Numbered from the stretch's first letter, positions 10,820-22,982 are shown. The stretch: 64,000 nucleotides of DNA from Chlorophyllum brunneum (GCA_963576785.1 OY756142.1:3596001-3660000); one strand, 5' to 3'. A program made the numbers and translations. Notes: a model not told the origin generated them from the letters alone.

Positions 10820-11810
10820 CCAATGGAACAACATCGAGACATAGCGAATGCTGGTGAGAACTGAATTAGTGATGGCTGGTGGTAAATGACGCTGTGGTTT
10901 TCATAGTTATCATTTGTGTGGGTTTGACAGTATCTCAATGTGCAGTGTACCTACACGCTAACGCTACCTGTGTCCAAGTAGCGATTCTTGTCTTGTGAAC
11001 ATGGGCTATCTGGAATAAAAGTTGGACCACCTTTGCCATTCTCATAGTGATGGTAAAGGCTCCATTGGTGTTCATTTCCCTGTACTATATGCTTAAGGAC
11101 GTTCATTGTGAGTCTGTGCTCGCCCCATTCATAGTTTCGTACCTAAGATGTTTTCCCTAGATATCAACATCTCCCCCACTGCGACCATTTGCAGTCCCGT
11201 CTTTGGCCGTTGGTCGTGGGAGATTCTGAGCCTGATTGTTGTACTAATGGTAGAAACCGGTGAGTGGATCAAAGGAAGTATGATGTGCAGCAGAGTACTA
11301 AAGGGCGGTCCAGCAAATACAATATCTACCATAGCGAAAACTGTGTAAGGTGGCCTTCGATATATCATGAAGTTATTAAACGTTTCACTGAACCACACTC
11401 GCAGCCAAGCACTCCGCTTCGGACTGATTCTTGTAGTACGAACTTGGAGCCCGAGTGCGATAAAGTCCATTACATGGGTATGTCAATGTACCCAAAGACG
11501 GGTTACGTTAGCTCTGAAACCTTCGTACTTTATTGTTGTGTAGGAATCATCAACTATTGCTATAATCTGGGTGAGATACTTGTAATCGCCAAATCGTTTA
11601 ATATGCTGTAACTGACTGCGTATCTAGTCATGACTCGCACGACAGAACTTGGGCATGGAATCGTTCCCAATGTAAGCTTAACTCGGTGGTTTTATAGCAA
11701 TAGAGAGTAAAGCCATGATTCACAGACTCCAAGGCGTTTTTCAATCCGTCCTCTGTTATCTCTCTGGGCCGTGAACCATCGAAACTTGGAGTCAGGTCTA
11801 GTGAACGATT
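10820..11810 (+). pseudogene. DUF6533-like membrane protein, copy 2, 5' truncated and mutated
   Basis: Seen: homology starts at RDIANA followed by a GT donor (about 10838-10855), matching WDIANA of copy 1. The helix segment then reads VAILVL, TGA, TWAIWNKS (about 10980-11010): the Arg codon of LALRTW is a stop. Next come LVFISLYYMLKDVHC, then DINISP...ICSPVFGRWSWEILSLIVVLM (about 11160-11260). The C-terminal LQGVFQSVLC near 11730 is followed by a frameshift. No 5' exons with VYDYL or LFLVNRY were found. Known: same family as copy 1. Inference: dead tandem duplicate. Confidence 0.7.
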
Positions 11811-13206
11811 CGTGTTGAGTGACCAGTGTGTTTAACCAGATTCCTTCTATGCGTCAAAGCTCTTATTAAATCAGATTTCTTCCACAAATTAGTTTGGCCG
11901 CGTGGAGCCATATACGGAAACCCATGCCGCACAAAGGCTTTGATGGGAGGAAGCAAGAGGGTATTAGGTGAATGTGAACGCTCGAGCTCTCTTCCCCTAT
12001 CCGTGGATGGATGGGAACACTTCGACGCCAGCCTGTCATTCTCGACGAGTTGCCGAGACCCATCTCGAGTTATCCGTGACTATCCGATCATGAGAGCGGC
12101 ATTTGTTCGAGCTGCTATCACGAGTCAAGTATATACATATACATTAAGACATGTCGGATTTCATTGTTCCCCCCTACTGTGACGTGCGTCCTGGATGATG
12201 TCTACCCTATGTCTGGCATACAGCGTCTATTTCTTCTGCGTGCCGAAGTTGACGGTGTGTCAGCTCTTTGCTCGTGATGCGGGTTCCAACTAGCACAGGT
12301 TGTCGCTGGAATTATCAACCCCGGTTTGACTAATGGCTTTATTGTGTGGGTTGTTAAGCGTTTCTTGCAAATGGTAACTACCACAAACCCAAATACCAAC
12401 CATAGACCATTGTCTCAGAATTGAAGGTCCAGATGATACCGAAAACCATGAAGTTCTGGTGATTCGTGTTGACGATTCCTGCGAATAATTTTGAATGTGG
12501 ACCGAATACCTACCCAAGGTCGGGCCCGCGAAGGTTCGACCGGCTAGCCGATGAATTCATGTGGTCATGAGGAGCTTCTTTGCATCGCCCCAGAATCGAT
12601 CGTCTATGACCATTGGACCTTAAAGCCTGAAAGTTGAGGCAAAGCCGGCCATAGAAGTCTGCATGGGACAACTTGACGATGTCCAAGTAGAGGTACTGAT
12701 TAAGAGACGTTGACAGTGTGACGCACTGCTTAGGTGTCAGTGTGTTTGAGGTAAATTGTTGTACTGACAGAAACTTAAAATCCAGGGTATAAGGTCACAA
12801 TGAGGCTGTGTTGATTAGGCACACAAATTCACACGTGGCTGAACTTGTGTGCGATTTGGACGCAGTAGCGTCGATTTAGCCGGGATGTGCGACGAAAAAG
12901 CATGTTAGCGCTCTGAGGCTCTGCACTGGCTCTATCGGTTCCGCTGGGCCTGCCATTTACCGTCGACCCCGGTGATCTGATCGTTAGCAGTGCAGAACTT
13001 CAGCGCCATTGATGGTGAAGTACGGATTGGGAGTTTGCCTGTGGTTCGCTGTGTTGCACAAGTCCAGGTATCTTCGAAGCCGAGGTCTATTAGGGGCATT
13101 ATGACTTGGAGCGGATAGTATATATACGCATCCAAAGTGCGTTTTCTTCACATATCCCCCCCTTTAACGACCCCTCACATAACTCTACCAAGTTCATTCA
13201 TAGTCT
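11811..13206. other. Unassigned stretch
   Basis: Open frames at 11826-12182 (+), 11866-12063 (-) and 12932-13135 (-) have no recognisable family. A local GC-rich stretch occurs around 12520-12660. No gene is supported. Confidence 0.35.
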
Positions 13207-13630
13207 ATGCCCTCAGTCTTCGGTGAAGCCAGCACAGTAGTTGCAGACACGTTCAAACCAAGCGATGATTCTCCTTTCCCGGTGAAGGAGCACACAGTCA
13301 AGTCGACTTCTACCGATATGGGTAAGGCCAAAGAGAGGGCAGACGAATTTGTCGCGACCATGGACTATACCCTTGAAGAACGACCCTTCTTTATCAGAAT
13401 TGGGAAGGAGGGTGTTATAGCCGCTTTAGAAAAGCTGGATGAGCAACTTGTTCGGGTAGGTTTTCCGCCCTGCCACCATGCCTGGATACTGACTAATTAC
13501 TGGGGCAACACAGGCCGGACGAAATAAAGTTCTTTCGGCGAAGTCACCGACTGACTGGACCGGAAAGGAGGTTATCCCTGGGCGGATGGGACTGATCAAT
13601 CATGGGTATGTCCCTCATGGACAGATGTGA
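13207..13630 (+). CDS. Hypothetical protein, or N-terminal part of the following band 7 gene
   Basis: Seen: ATG at 13207, open to CTTGTTCGG. A GT-AG intron of about 60 nt follows (donor near 13457, acceptor ACACAG near 13513). A second exon reads AGRNKVLSAKSPTDWTG and ends LINHGYVPHGQM at TGA 13628-13630. The same frame continues directly after this TGA into the SPFH coding sequence (KYAKDRTLIVVFQRFWPS). Inference: either a separate small gene, or one gene in which a sense codon (for example TGG) became TGA. Acidic/Lys-rich N-terminus, no signal peptide seen. Function unknown. Confidence 0.45.
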
Positions 13631-15272
13631 ACTACCAAGTATGCCAAGGACCGCACTCTCATAGTGGTCTTCCAAAGATTTTGGCCAAGCCGGGCCGATA
13701 CCCCCCGCTTCCCTTTAAGAAACTGGTGGGGTCGCTCGTGGTGCGGGACAACAGGTGTTTCGGACACCGTCATCGAATTCCAAGGTATCACCGTCGTTCA
13801 AGTCTCGCAGAACCAGGCCGCCGTTGTTTCCGACCCTCAAAACCACATTTTCGTAATTAAGAATTCCGGTTTTGTCGCTTTTGCCATGGGAGGTACCTAT
13901 GTGTTATCAATTGTCGATATGACGCATTTGCCAACTGTGGTTACGGATCCATTGACCAAGGTCACCCTTGGTTGGACACATGAAGTAAAGATGAAGAGCA
14001 AAGTTGGAGGCGCCGCGAGCAAAGATTATGTCGTGGCCACTTTGCATGTGACTTTCCGTTATTAGGTTCATGTTGTCTAACTCTTGAGTTAGCTTGAATA
14101 TCCCAGCGAGCAACTGTGCGATTCTACAAAGACGTGACGAGCTTTTGCTCTTGGGAGCTGGTCAATCTGTCATCACCAACCCGAATGTCACTCTTCGCGG
14201 GATTTACACACTTGGAGAGAACCAAATTGAGATGCCCACAAAGGATATGTGCGTTTCCTCTCCTCTTGACAATGCTGTTTATAACTCGTATTGAACCGGA
14301 TCTTAGCTTCACACGAGACCAAGTTCCAGTCAGCTTGAGAATCTACCTCAAGTGGCAATTGACTGAGCCTCTCAGACTGGCGACTCACGGTTACGCAACA
14401 CCATATGGGACAAGACACAGTCTATTTTGACACAGATCGTAGCACACCTCGACTACTCTGCAATGGTACGCGTGCTTCTTTGAAAATCACCGATCTCGCG
14501 GATTCACATACAAAAAGATCAAACAAAGGTCTCTGGGACCAGACAATATGGAAGACGGAACTGATGCGTCTTCTGCGTTCTTGGATGCATTGAGGACGAG
14601 GGCGATGGACGACATGCATGAGGCCGCCCTCGACTATGGCATTATCCTCAAAGACCTCGGTGAGCTTGGGCAGTTTCGTCCGTGTTACCCTTCCTGATAC
14701 TTTGTGTAGCGGCCATTGATCGTCAGTTCAAGGGTGAAGTCGCTCACACCATGGATAAATTAACGAGTGAGCTAATAGAATAGCTTTTTGCTAGCCGTAC
14801 ACAAACTGACACTGCCCTAGCTCGCACACTCCAGGCCCAAGTCGAAGCTGCTAACGTCGACAGAGAGAACAGTAACAAAGTGAAACAAGAAGAGGGCGCT
14901 CTTTCTGCCACCCGTATCAAAGCCCGGGCAGCCAACACTCAAGCCGACGGAGAAGCTTATCGAGTCATCGCAGCAGCCAAAGCACAAGCAGAGAGAACTC
15001 GGATTGAAGCAGAAGCTCAAGCTGAAGCAACTCGATTAGCAGCCAAGGCTGAAGCAGATGCCGTCTTGACCAAAGCAAATGCAGATGGTCAAGTTTCGGA
15101 TCAGTTTGCTAGGGAAATGGAAATGCGTAGAGTTGAAGCTGCCAAAGTCAGGGCATATGGATCGAGGACGATTTTCGTCCCTTCGGATGGACCGGGTGCG
15201 CAAATGGGAAATGCGTTGGCGGCCGGCATGGCAGCGGGGCTTGGGGCTGATGCGAGGCGCACGGCGCAATAG
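13631..15272 (+). pseudogene. SPFH/band 7 (flotillin-like) protein gene, frameshifted
   Basis: Seen: exon from about 13640 with VIEFQGITVVQVSQNQAAVV then SDPQNHIFVIKNSGFVAFA and TLGWTHEVKMKSKVGG; then NIPASNCAILQRRDELLLLG, VTLRGIYTLGENQIEMPTKD, TRDQVPVSLRIYLKWQLTEP. At 14404 the frame is lost: after ATPY about ten bases seem missing before DKTQSILTQIVAHLDYSAM, which continues in another frame. Later exons give SAFLDALRTRAMDDMHEAAL, AIDRQFKGEVAHTMDKLT, and a long Ala/Glu/Lys coiled coil (QAQVEAANVDREN ... QAEATRLAAKAEADAV), FAREMEMRRVEAAKVRAYG, FVPSDGPGAQMGNALAAGMA and stop at 15270. Known: SPFH domain plus C-terminal coiled coil is membrane-scaffold (flotillin/prohibitin-like) architecture. 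Inference: decaying copy; an in-frame TGA at 13628 may be a second lesion. Confidence 0.75.
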
Positions 15273-16038
15273 TGTTTTGTGTAATTGTTAGTTTATCTCC
15301 CGGCGCAGTGCGCCCGCCTAGTTCTTGGACTTGTAGCCTATATAGCACTTTCGTTGATCCGATTTTTTTCTGGTCACCACACACACTCCCTGTTCCCGAT
15401 TTTTACTACCGTAATCCTGTATCACGTAGGTTAGCGATCAATATTTCAAGCTCATCCTCCCACTCGGGCCAGTCGGATTACTGAGTGGACGGGATGATGG
15501 AGGGAAGCACACAGAGACCAACACATCTAATTCAAAAAACCAGAGTACCCTGAGAGCTGCTTTTGGACGGTGTTTTCTTCGAGCCCCCGAGTCCCAAGCG
15601 CCACGCCACTACCCCTCCCTTGTACACCAGGTCAACATACAGCGTACTCCATGCGCTCTTTAGCTCCTCTCCACCCGATGTATATATCCGGCTGAGATCA
15701 GCGGTGAGTATGGCCCTCACCAAAGGAACTATATGTCGTCACCTGTAAGCCTACTTGGTAACATACTAAACCTTATCTCGAGATTAAGCTGGCGGAGTTG
15801 ACCCGAAGCCATTATTAACGAAGCGAAGAACGGAGGAGGTCAGATGCGTGGCGGTTGGTAGAAGACAGCATCGAGAAGAGGGTGGTCTCGGGATTGAATT
15901 GGGACCGGACTCGCGCGATGCACAAAATTGTATTATTTTGATCGTCAACCACATTCACTACATCTAACTTCTGAACTCGATTCCAGACCTGATAACTTAT
16001 GTGAGAATTGACTTGAAGGCCTAATCAACGGGCGTAGC
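15273..16038. other. Spacer between tail-to-tail genes
   Basis: Contains the 3' ends of the band 7 gene (+) and DUF6533-like copy 3 (-). Short frames at 15272-15484 and 15563-15748 show no family features. Confidence 0.4.
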
Positions 16039-17574
16039 TTACCGTTGGTCGAGTAGATGTGTTTCGCCAGTTACAATCCCAAGTTCTGAGGGCTCGCGAG
16101 CAAGGAACATGACTCGGGTACACAGTACAGACTGCACAACACCTTGGAGCCTATGTACCTCCGATATCAGGGAATAGGGCCGAGGTACTGCGAAAGTATG
16201 AATGCTTACATGACAAAGGTCCACATGCCCATGTTCTATTCCGTTCTTCAGCCCTTGTAATATCATTTCAAGTGACAGAGGATGCATACATGAATATAAA
16301 CCGTCCCGATAAGATTAAGGATAGCCATAACTGGATTTTGATCAGCCACCAATTTGTTCGCCTTTTTGATCACAACAAAGCTTACCAACATTATAGAAGT
16401 AATAAACTATGCCTGTAGAAGCTCATGAGCATTACACATAGGAACTACCGACAAGAGCAGACCCATGTAATGCATCCTGAAAAACCATCGTGAGGATGAA
16501 TGTCGTGCTAGGGTAGGTCAATATTGGGCATCAATTGGTGACTGGGAGAACGGACCTTCGACAGTTTTGATCAGAGTTAGTATGGCGATTGCTGAGGAGC
16601 AACTTAGATGATGATACGTACAGCGACAAAGTTGGCACACATACCAGTTTCGGCCATCACGATGAGGGCTAGAGTCAGAGTCTCCCATGACCAAGCTGCA
16701 AGGACGGGGCTAATACAAATGATTTCAGATGAAGGGGTTTCAATGTCTGCCATATTTTCCCCGACTTAAATTAATGAATTGTACTACGCGAGCATACACT
16801 CACAGTGAGCATCATTCAGCATGTGATACGCGGCCAGAGCGGATAAAGGTATTTTGATGCTCCATACTACCCCAAGGATGATTGGAACTCTTCTGCTCCG
16901 TTTCCATATCGCCCACGTTCTGAGAGCGAGAATGACTAGTCTAGATCTTTAGCACCTCAAAAAATGAAAGGCGAAGTAAAATAAGCATACATTCGGAGAC
17001 CGTGATACCTACGGCAGCGACCACTAAACGAGGGTGAGAATCATGGCCCGGAGGTGAAAGTGGGTCCCCAAACTCACAGGCATTTGCTATGTCCCAATAT
17101 TTACATGTCTTGCTGGACAATGAGTGGTAAGCCTCATAGTTCGTTCACAAAATACCCACCTGCTGAGCATGAACAAAAACCCAATACTCTGAGCCAAATT
17201 TGTAGATAAGCCTCGCGAGCCAGTATTTACTTAGCTTCCTTACCTTGGAGTCCGCTCAGAACATAAATATATGGGAAATACCGGTTTACAAGAAACAAAA
17301 CTGTTGCAATACTCCCCAGGTGCCGTTTCCAGATTAGATCAACCTGAATGCGAGACCAATGAGCATTGCATAAAAAACGAAGCCACAACTAAAGGGCCAT
17401 TACCTCTTTATCCAAGGTTGACAAGTGTTCATAGACCTTTTCTACGTGAAACCATGACAACTATCCATATACTGGTGAAGCACATACCAGAACGGTAAGT
17501 GAGACAAGACAGATCATTCGAGATGACTGGATTCCAGCATCGAGCCATGCCGCATTGGCGGTGGTAATATCCAT
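16039..17574 (-). CDS. DUF6533-like multi-pass membrane protein, copy 3
   Basis: Seen: ATG at 17574 (MDITTANAAWLDAGIQSSRM then ICLVSLTVL, donor GTATGT). Next are VYEHLSTLDKE (about 17430-17465), VDLIWKRHLGSIATVLFLVN with RYFPYIYVLSGLQG (about 17340-17240), CKYWDIANA (about 17110-17080), VILALRTWAIWKRSRR with LAAYHMLNDAHC (about 16945-16803), ISPVLAAWSWETLTLALIVM (about 16720-16650) and LQGVVQSVLCTRVMFLAREP ending at 16039. Known: DUF6533 family as for copy 1. Odd: just before VILALR the sequence is one base shorter than copy 1, so the exon must use an acceptor closer to TCATTCTC to stay in frame; otherwise it is a pseudogene. Opposite orientation to copies 1 and 2. Confidence 0.65.
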
Positions 17575-20000
17575 GAGCAATCAAAGGAGAGGACTCGGAG
17601 AACCAACTTGAAGTAGGCAGAAAGTGTGGGGTGTATATCCTCTCCTCGGCCCTTCCTATCAGGGCGCGAGATGCAAATTCATTGAATTAGGTATAGGTCG
17701 TAACGTGTTGCCTGCGGTATAACACGTTACCGCCTAGCTGTGGAGCCGCTGTGATAGGGTGGACCATGCCCGAGTGGTTTTGTGTTATTGCCCGAGATGG
17801 TCACAGTCGTCTTCTCAAAGTCTTCATCAAGCCTGGGGGTGCGGATCCACATTGGCTGGCCCGCATGTACTGCGGAAGTTGAGATTCACAGCTAGCTACT
17901 CAGTGGTAAGCCGCTATACCAGATCCTTTGGTCGGAACCCTTGCCGATGCTCGATGATCGATGATGATTCGAAGGAGGGATGGGAAATTGGTAGTTCAGG
18001 AAGCTTCTGTGGCTCCAAAGGTTCGAAATATTTTTAAGTGCCGAAGCCCTATAACTTTCTGTTATGCCCTAAGGTTTCTAGTCTTGAATACCCCACGAGC
18101 ATTCTATCTAACTGTTTTCAATCACGCACATGGAACGTTGTTGCCGTGTCACAAGTTTCATTAAGACGGATTCAGAAGTCTTTACGAGTATATTTTCCGG
18201 TAATGACGGAGAACCCATGTACTAGTGCTTCCCGGTAGGCCGTCGATATCGGCGCAAGTTTCTCTCTCACGCACGCCGTCTGTGGCCTCAAGAAGTTGAT
18301 AACAGGGGTAAATACGAGTGTTGAATGATGAAGCCGTTGAAGGGCGTTCAACGTTCCTCCGCTCGAAAAGGGGTTTGCAAGTTCGGTTGAGGCAGGTGCG
18401 ATCGCGTCCGTCGATCGCTGGCTCCGGTCCAACACTGTCCACACGGTTCCAGAGGGGTACAAAGGCAGAGATTCGATTTATCAACAGAGCGGATGTTGGT
18501 ATTGAGAGACGGAGGGGGGTGGATAAGAATTTAAGGAGTTAATACGGATCCCAGAGCCCGCTGCCTCTTCTATCTTCGAAGTGGCCTTTATATATAATTT
18601 CTCTACCAGACCATCGTGTCTAATTTGTGCTACAGGGTCCAAAAGATCGAACGCGAAGAGCAGAAAATAGTTCATTTAGGAAATATGAAAGAAGGCGAAG
18701 TTTTTAGAATTAAAATCACCTAAGTACGCACGAAACCCGAGGCTAGTTGTATAGTAAATCCTTAGTGTGTAGAGTGTTTGAGGTAGTCGGAGCGCCGTTA
18801 TGCTAGCGGTACCCGCTATATAGACTGGTCAGGGGCGTGTATCGGAGCCGTTATCGACTGACAGAAGCTGTCAGCGGTATTTAGATGGGTGGGCGTCGGT
18901 TTTATATTCAAGAGGGCGCTCGGTCGGATTTTCTCGAGTAGCCGTGCGTCCGTCTTCACACGGCGTTCGAGGACTCTTTAATCCAACACCGAATTCGCAT
19001 AAGAGAAACAGAATCGAGCTCGGGATTGTCGCCTACCCAGTACCACCCACATCTCACAAACGGGCCAATCTAAGAACTAAGACAGGGTACCTTACGCAAT
19101 CAATCAAACATTGCCTCCCAAGCCTCCAGTTCAGAAGGCCGATGAGCCAAAAATCTCACACACAGCTGGATAGGAATAGTTTTGAATGACAAATCCCCCA
19201 AATCCTGTTCCCTCAGAAAAGAAAAGGTTATCATGGCATGAACGCTCGCCTACACGGTGACCGACTGCATTCCCGCACGCCGTTTGTCCAGAGTTTAGTT
19301 CATACTACAAAGATGTCTGCTCAAGAGGATGTTAACCACAAACTCCAAGTCAATGAACAGTCGTGTTTTGAGTTGATGCTCCCAGCGATAGTAGACCAAA
19401 CCTGCGCGGGCGTGCCTTGAAGTGGTCTGGGTGTCCGTAAAATGTTGGATAAAGTCAGATAATGTAGCACACGAAACAGTCTAGACGCACATTGAGAATC
19501 CCTAAACACCACACACAACAAACTCACACCAGTCACAGGCACAATACCATCCAAGCTATAAATCGGCTCTGTTCTCAAATAGCCGACGCCATCAGGGAGA
19601 GCACAACTAAGTCTATTCGCCAATGTATCGATCTGAGGCACAGATCTCACCTTCTGTGAGTGTAATCCCAAGACTGGAAAAACGAGCGTGAAGATGATAA
19701 CCATGAACCCGTCCATGAAGCACTCTTAGTTTGGACGGAGGTTCATACAGCACAAATCAACACAAAAAACATAATGTTTTGTTGAAAAGTCATCCCATCA
19801 TCCCCCTATATGACGCAGCACCAAAACGAACAAGACATCGAATTGACATCAGATACTCATACAATCCTCAAGGGTCCGTGTAATCACTCCCTCAATAAGT
19901 CACACAAAAAGACATCACAAAAAAAAAACGTCAACAAAAACGTCAACAAAAAACAAAACGTAGTAAAAACAACACACACAAAAAAAAAAAAACACAAAAA
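17575..20000. other. Unassigned stretch with an A/C-rich simple tract
   Basis: Open frames at 17759-18037 (+), 18172-18675 (-), 18944-19189 (+) and 19321-19716 (-) carry no recognised domain. The last begins MDGFMVIIFTLVFPVLGLHS, which could be a signal peptide, but no Cys pattern or family follows. Positions 19910-20000 are a purine-rich A tract with repeated CGTCAACAAAA units. Confidence 0.35.
19910..20000. repeat. Low-complexity A-rich tract with CGTCAACAAAA repeats
   Basis: Runs of A interrupted by CGTCAACAAAAA, CGTCAACAAAAAAC and ACACACAC. Lies directly 3' of the SH3 pseudogene (on its minus strand it is T-rich). Confidence 0.7.
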
Positions 20001-20516
20001 TCAAAAATCATCCAAATCAAACCACCTCAACCAACTCTCCGGCATCAACGTATGTCTCACATCACCAAAAACTTGAATACCACCTTCAACATCCTCAGGA
20101 AAAAACAACCCAGCCCAACCAACCCCTCACCTCTCCTAACAACACGTATAATTTGATCTTCCGTTAATTGCATTTCTTCTGTTCCTTCTGGTTCGAATGC
20201 GGATAAGGCGCGGTAGAGACCTGGATGGAGTAGTTCTTCTCCTTGTAGTGAGTGTGAGTGATCTAGTTCATCTTGGTGTTGGAAGAAGAAGTTGGATGAG
20301 GGCAATGTTCTTCAGCGTCGTAGTATACATCCGAACTTTGTCCACTCCCACTTCATGTTCTTCGTATTCGAAATTCATTCCTATTTCTCCTCGAGTTGGA
20401 TACTTTGTCGATTCTTCTTGTTCTTCTTCGCGATAATGTTGTTGTTGAACTTGTTTCTTCAACCCCGCCCATCCAAAACTAAACCTTCCCAGTATTACTC
20501 CCCGCACTAAGCGCAC
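20001..20516 (-). pseudogene. SH3-domain protein fragment, frameshifted
   Basis: Seen on the minus strand: a charged exon KKQVQQQHYREEEQEESTKY then GEIGMNFEYEEHEVGVDKV (about 20475-20330), then HPGLYRALSAFEPEGTEEMQ, LTEDQIIRVVRRGEG. After a G-run (20123-20126 on the plus strand) the SH3 continues one frame off as VGWAGLFFPEDVEGGIQVFG, RHTLMPESWL and stop at 20001. Known: ALYxFEPEG ... GWxxxxxxxx ... LxPxSxL is the SH3 fold. Inference: a one-base loss in the G-run broke the domain; a sequencing error would look identical. The upstream region merges into the repeat at 20.5 kb, so the 5' end is lost or replaced. Confidence 0.55.
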
Positions 20517-21137
20517 TAAGGCCGGGAAAATGTCCATAGGAATCGGGGCAGCGGATGGAGAGATCGAAAAGGAGGGTGGTATTGAGCACCAAAGGGACTC
20601 TCGAAGTCCATGGAGATTGTCATGGAATGAGCACAGGAATACCACGTTGTCAGATCGGTCCAACGGGACCCTCGTTTGGGTGTGGAGTGACATGAACGAA
20701 CCTGGTGGATGTCGGTCGAAAACCCAATGGCAATATTCATTTAACATAAGCATGCCAACTTTCTTCAGACGCCAAAGGTTGTGCCTTTCAACGGACTCGA
20801 TCTTTCTGCCTTAATTGGGTTATTCATTGTCCTTAAATCCCCTGCTCCCCGCGTACTAGTATATCCTCTGTTGCGGAATCAACAACACTCGACATCGAAT
20901 AACCTCAGACACTCAAGAGGATCCATTTCACTCGCTGTCGTCTCATCAAGATATAGTCCATTAGAAGCAGTAAGTTACAGTCACGAAAACAATTATACGC
21001 TCAAGGTGATAATCCCTCTATCAAATTATGGCACGGGCTATATGAGTGATATCAGCATCCCGAACAGAGTTTTGTAGAATCCATTCCTCACCAGATAGAT
21101 GTACGGGCATATAGCGTCTTGTATACGTGCGGATCAC

Positions 21138-21406
21138 CTAGTGCAAGCAGGTACAGGTGGAACCTAAACACAAGTGAGTCCTCCATTCTATCGTACAAAA
21201 GACAAGTAATACTGACCGACACATTGTCCGCCTTTACCGTTACCTTCCTGTTTGCAGACAGTACTGCAAACATCGTTGGCTGCAGAGCCTAGGAAGTCAC
21301 AGATGAAACCACGGGCTTCAAGCGAGACGGGCTCAGTTGTGGGAGTGGCCATTGCGGTAGTGGCGAAGAGAGCGATGAAGGCGATGAGGATCTGAGTAGG
21401 CTGCAT
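21138..21406 (-). CDS. Plectasin-like defensin precursor (type S), unit 1
   Basis: Seen: ATG at 21406 (chosen over an upstream in-frame ATG at 21451 because all paralogues start MQPTQ). Exon 1 21217-21406, intron 21164-21216 (GTCAGT...TTTAG), exon 2 21138-21163; 71 residues. Signal peptide MQPTQILIAFIALFATTAMA, propeptide TPTTEPVSLEA, a single Arg, then a 39-residue mature region beginning GFIC with C-x10-C-x3-C-x10-C-x4-C-x-C and GNGKGG before the fourth Cys. Known: length, GF start, GG before Cys4 and the C-x-C end match plectasin-type fungal CSalpha-beta defensins, secreted antibacterial peptides of which plectasin binds lipid II. Inference: same fold; target untested. TATA box TATAAAAGG about 45 nt upstream. 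Divergent partner at 22517. Confidence 0.88.
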
Positions 21407-22516
21407 TGTTGTTGGAGTATGTAGGTTGTTGCTGAGTTCATCTTGTTGCACAGAGTGCCTTTTATACGCTGGACATATCGTTTCCTAAGGAGGTTAAGGC
21501 TATGTTTTTCTTTTGACTTGCGTTGTAGTCAAGTTTCTGGCTGACGGGTGAGTTGCTTGGCTCCACTTTGGACACAACAACGGATTGCTATCATGTTGAT
21601 AACTGATCATTGTGTATCCTTGCTAGATGAGTTCTGCATCGCCGTCGTATATGACTCTAGATATGGTCATTGTTTGGGATGAGCGTAGAGATGCATTACA
21701 GTGGAGCCGTTGAAGGCTGTTTTCGCGGAGTGCCTCGCATCTGTCAACGCCTCGTTATACGTTCCGTTAGGAGCCCAATAATATGTTGAGGTATATGCTA
21801 TCCCCCAAAGCCGCACGAACCATTAAAGCCCTCATATCATGCTTGCTAATCGAATTTATTAACTTCCCTACCACCCAATGACAGACGCTCGGAAGCTGTT
21901 TCCAAGTAGCAAAAAGAGAGATAACAATCATATACACACAGCGCTTTTACAGAGGTTTCGGAGCCAACGACCCCTTGTGACGGATCCCGTTCACAAGAGG
22001 ATTGTCAGGCTGTAACATGGCTTCACAACAGATGTTTGTCGAGGTGCAGGGACGACATTTTGACAGTGGAGGGTCTCATGGGGCCGACTAGTAGTGGGCA
22101 GTGCGCCAAGTCTGACCAGTGTTTTGTGGAGCTGTGTGCTATTTTTAGTGTTCTGGGGGTACTTGTGTTTTCTGCGGTGATGTTGGCAGGAAATATTGGA
22201 CTTGGACTGTTGTCAAGGCTGTCAAGACTGAAAGGCCGGTGTTAATGATAAGGGTCATGGCATGTCGTTTCACGTTACAATTTGACAAAAAATTTGCAGG
22301 CTCCATGAGATTAAAAATCAAAACGACCGTCGTTCAGCTAATGCTCTTGGATTGCAATGCGTGTAGAGACTGACTGACGGGGAGATATGTTAATGGGTAG
22401 TAATCATCTCCACAGCTTGATAATTTATTTAATAGCTGGACATTACGAAGAGTATAAAAGAGATCCAATTCCACCAGACGAGTTCTACATTCACAACAAC
22501 AACTCTAACATCGAAA
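21407..22516. promoter_or_regulatory. Divergent intergenic region of pair 1 (homologues at 24804-25967, 28151-29281, 31480-32665)
   Basis: About 1.1-1.2 kb in every pair, with TATA boxes at both ends and shared internal blocks, for example CTTTTGACTTGCGTTGTAGT next to the type S gene and GATTAAAATCAAAACGACCG next to type P. Its conserved presence in all four pairs suggests a shared control region (inference). Open frames inside (22036-22245, 28835-29026) shift frame between copies and are not genes. Confidence 0.6.
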
Positions 22517-22810
22517 ATGCAGCCTACTCAACTCATCGTCGCTCTCATCTCTCTCTTCGCTACTTCAGCAATCGCCAGTCCAGCCCGCGCTCGTGCTCCT
22601 ACACCCGGTGCACTCGAAGTTCGCGGCTTCATCTGCGATTTCCTGCCTGGACCTGCAGCAAATGATGCCTGTAGCACTGTGTGCAAGCAGGAAGGTAATG
22701 GTAAAGGTGGTCACTGTGTTGGTACGTTGTATTCTCTGCTTCGTGTAGTAGAAAGTGGTTTACTTATCATTTGATGATATACAGGGAGTACTTGTACTTG
22801 TTTGCATTAA
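22517..22810 (+). CDS. Plectasin-like defensin precursor (type P), unit 1
   Basis: Seen: ATG at 22517, exon 1 22517-22721, intron 22722-22784, exon 2 22785-22810; 76 residues. Signal peptide MQPTQLIVALISLFATSAIA, a longer propeptide (SPARARAPTPGALEV) ending in Arg, and a 40-residue mature region with C-x11-C-x3-C-x10-C-x4-C-x-C. It differs from type S by PGPAANDA in the first loop and His for Gln before Cys4. The phase-1 intron splits the Gly codon between Cys4 and Cys5. Known and inferred role as for the other plectasin-like members. TATAAAAG lies near 22455. The mature sequence is identical to those at 25968, 29282 and 31190. Confidence 0.88.
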
Positions 22811-22982
22811 TTGGGATGACTTGACTGTGTACATCCATTGGCGATGGGGGCAAAGATTCCCCTTGTTTCGTTTGTGTTGTCGTTTCTGACATTACATGTA
22901 TAGTCTTGAGGCGTACGGAGATGAATGTCGGATATTGTGATTTTATATCCTATTATAATAATATTTACTGGTCTTAAAATTC

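Noticed and set aside
19321..19716. Secreted protein starting MDGFMVIIFTLVFP
   Set aside because: Only a hydrophobic N-terminus; no homologous copy, Cys pattern or supported splice structure.
22036..22245. Open frame in the divergent intergenic region (similar DNA at 28835-29026 and 31659-31905)
   Set aside because: The DNA is conserved but the reading frame and protein are not; it lies in the promoter region of the peptide pairs.
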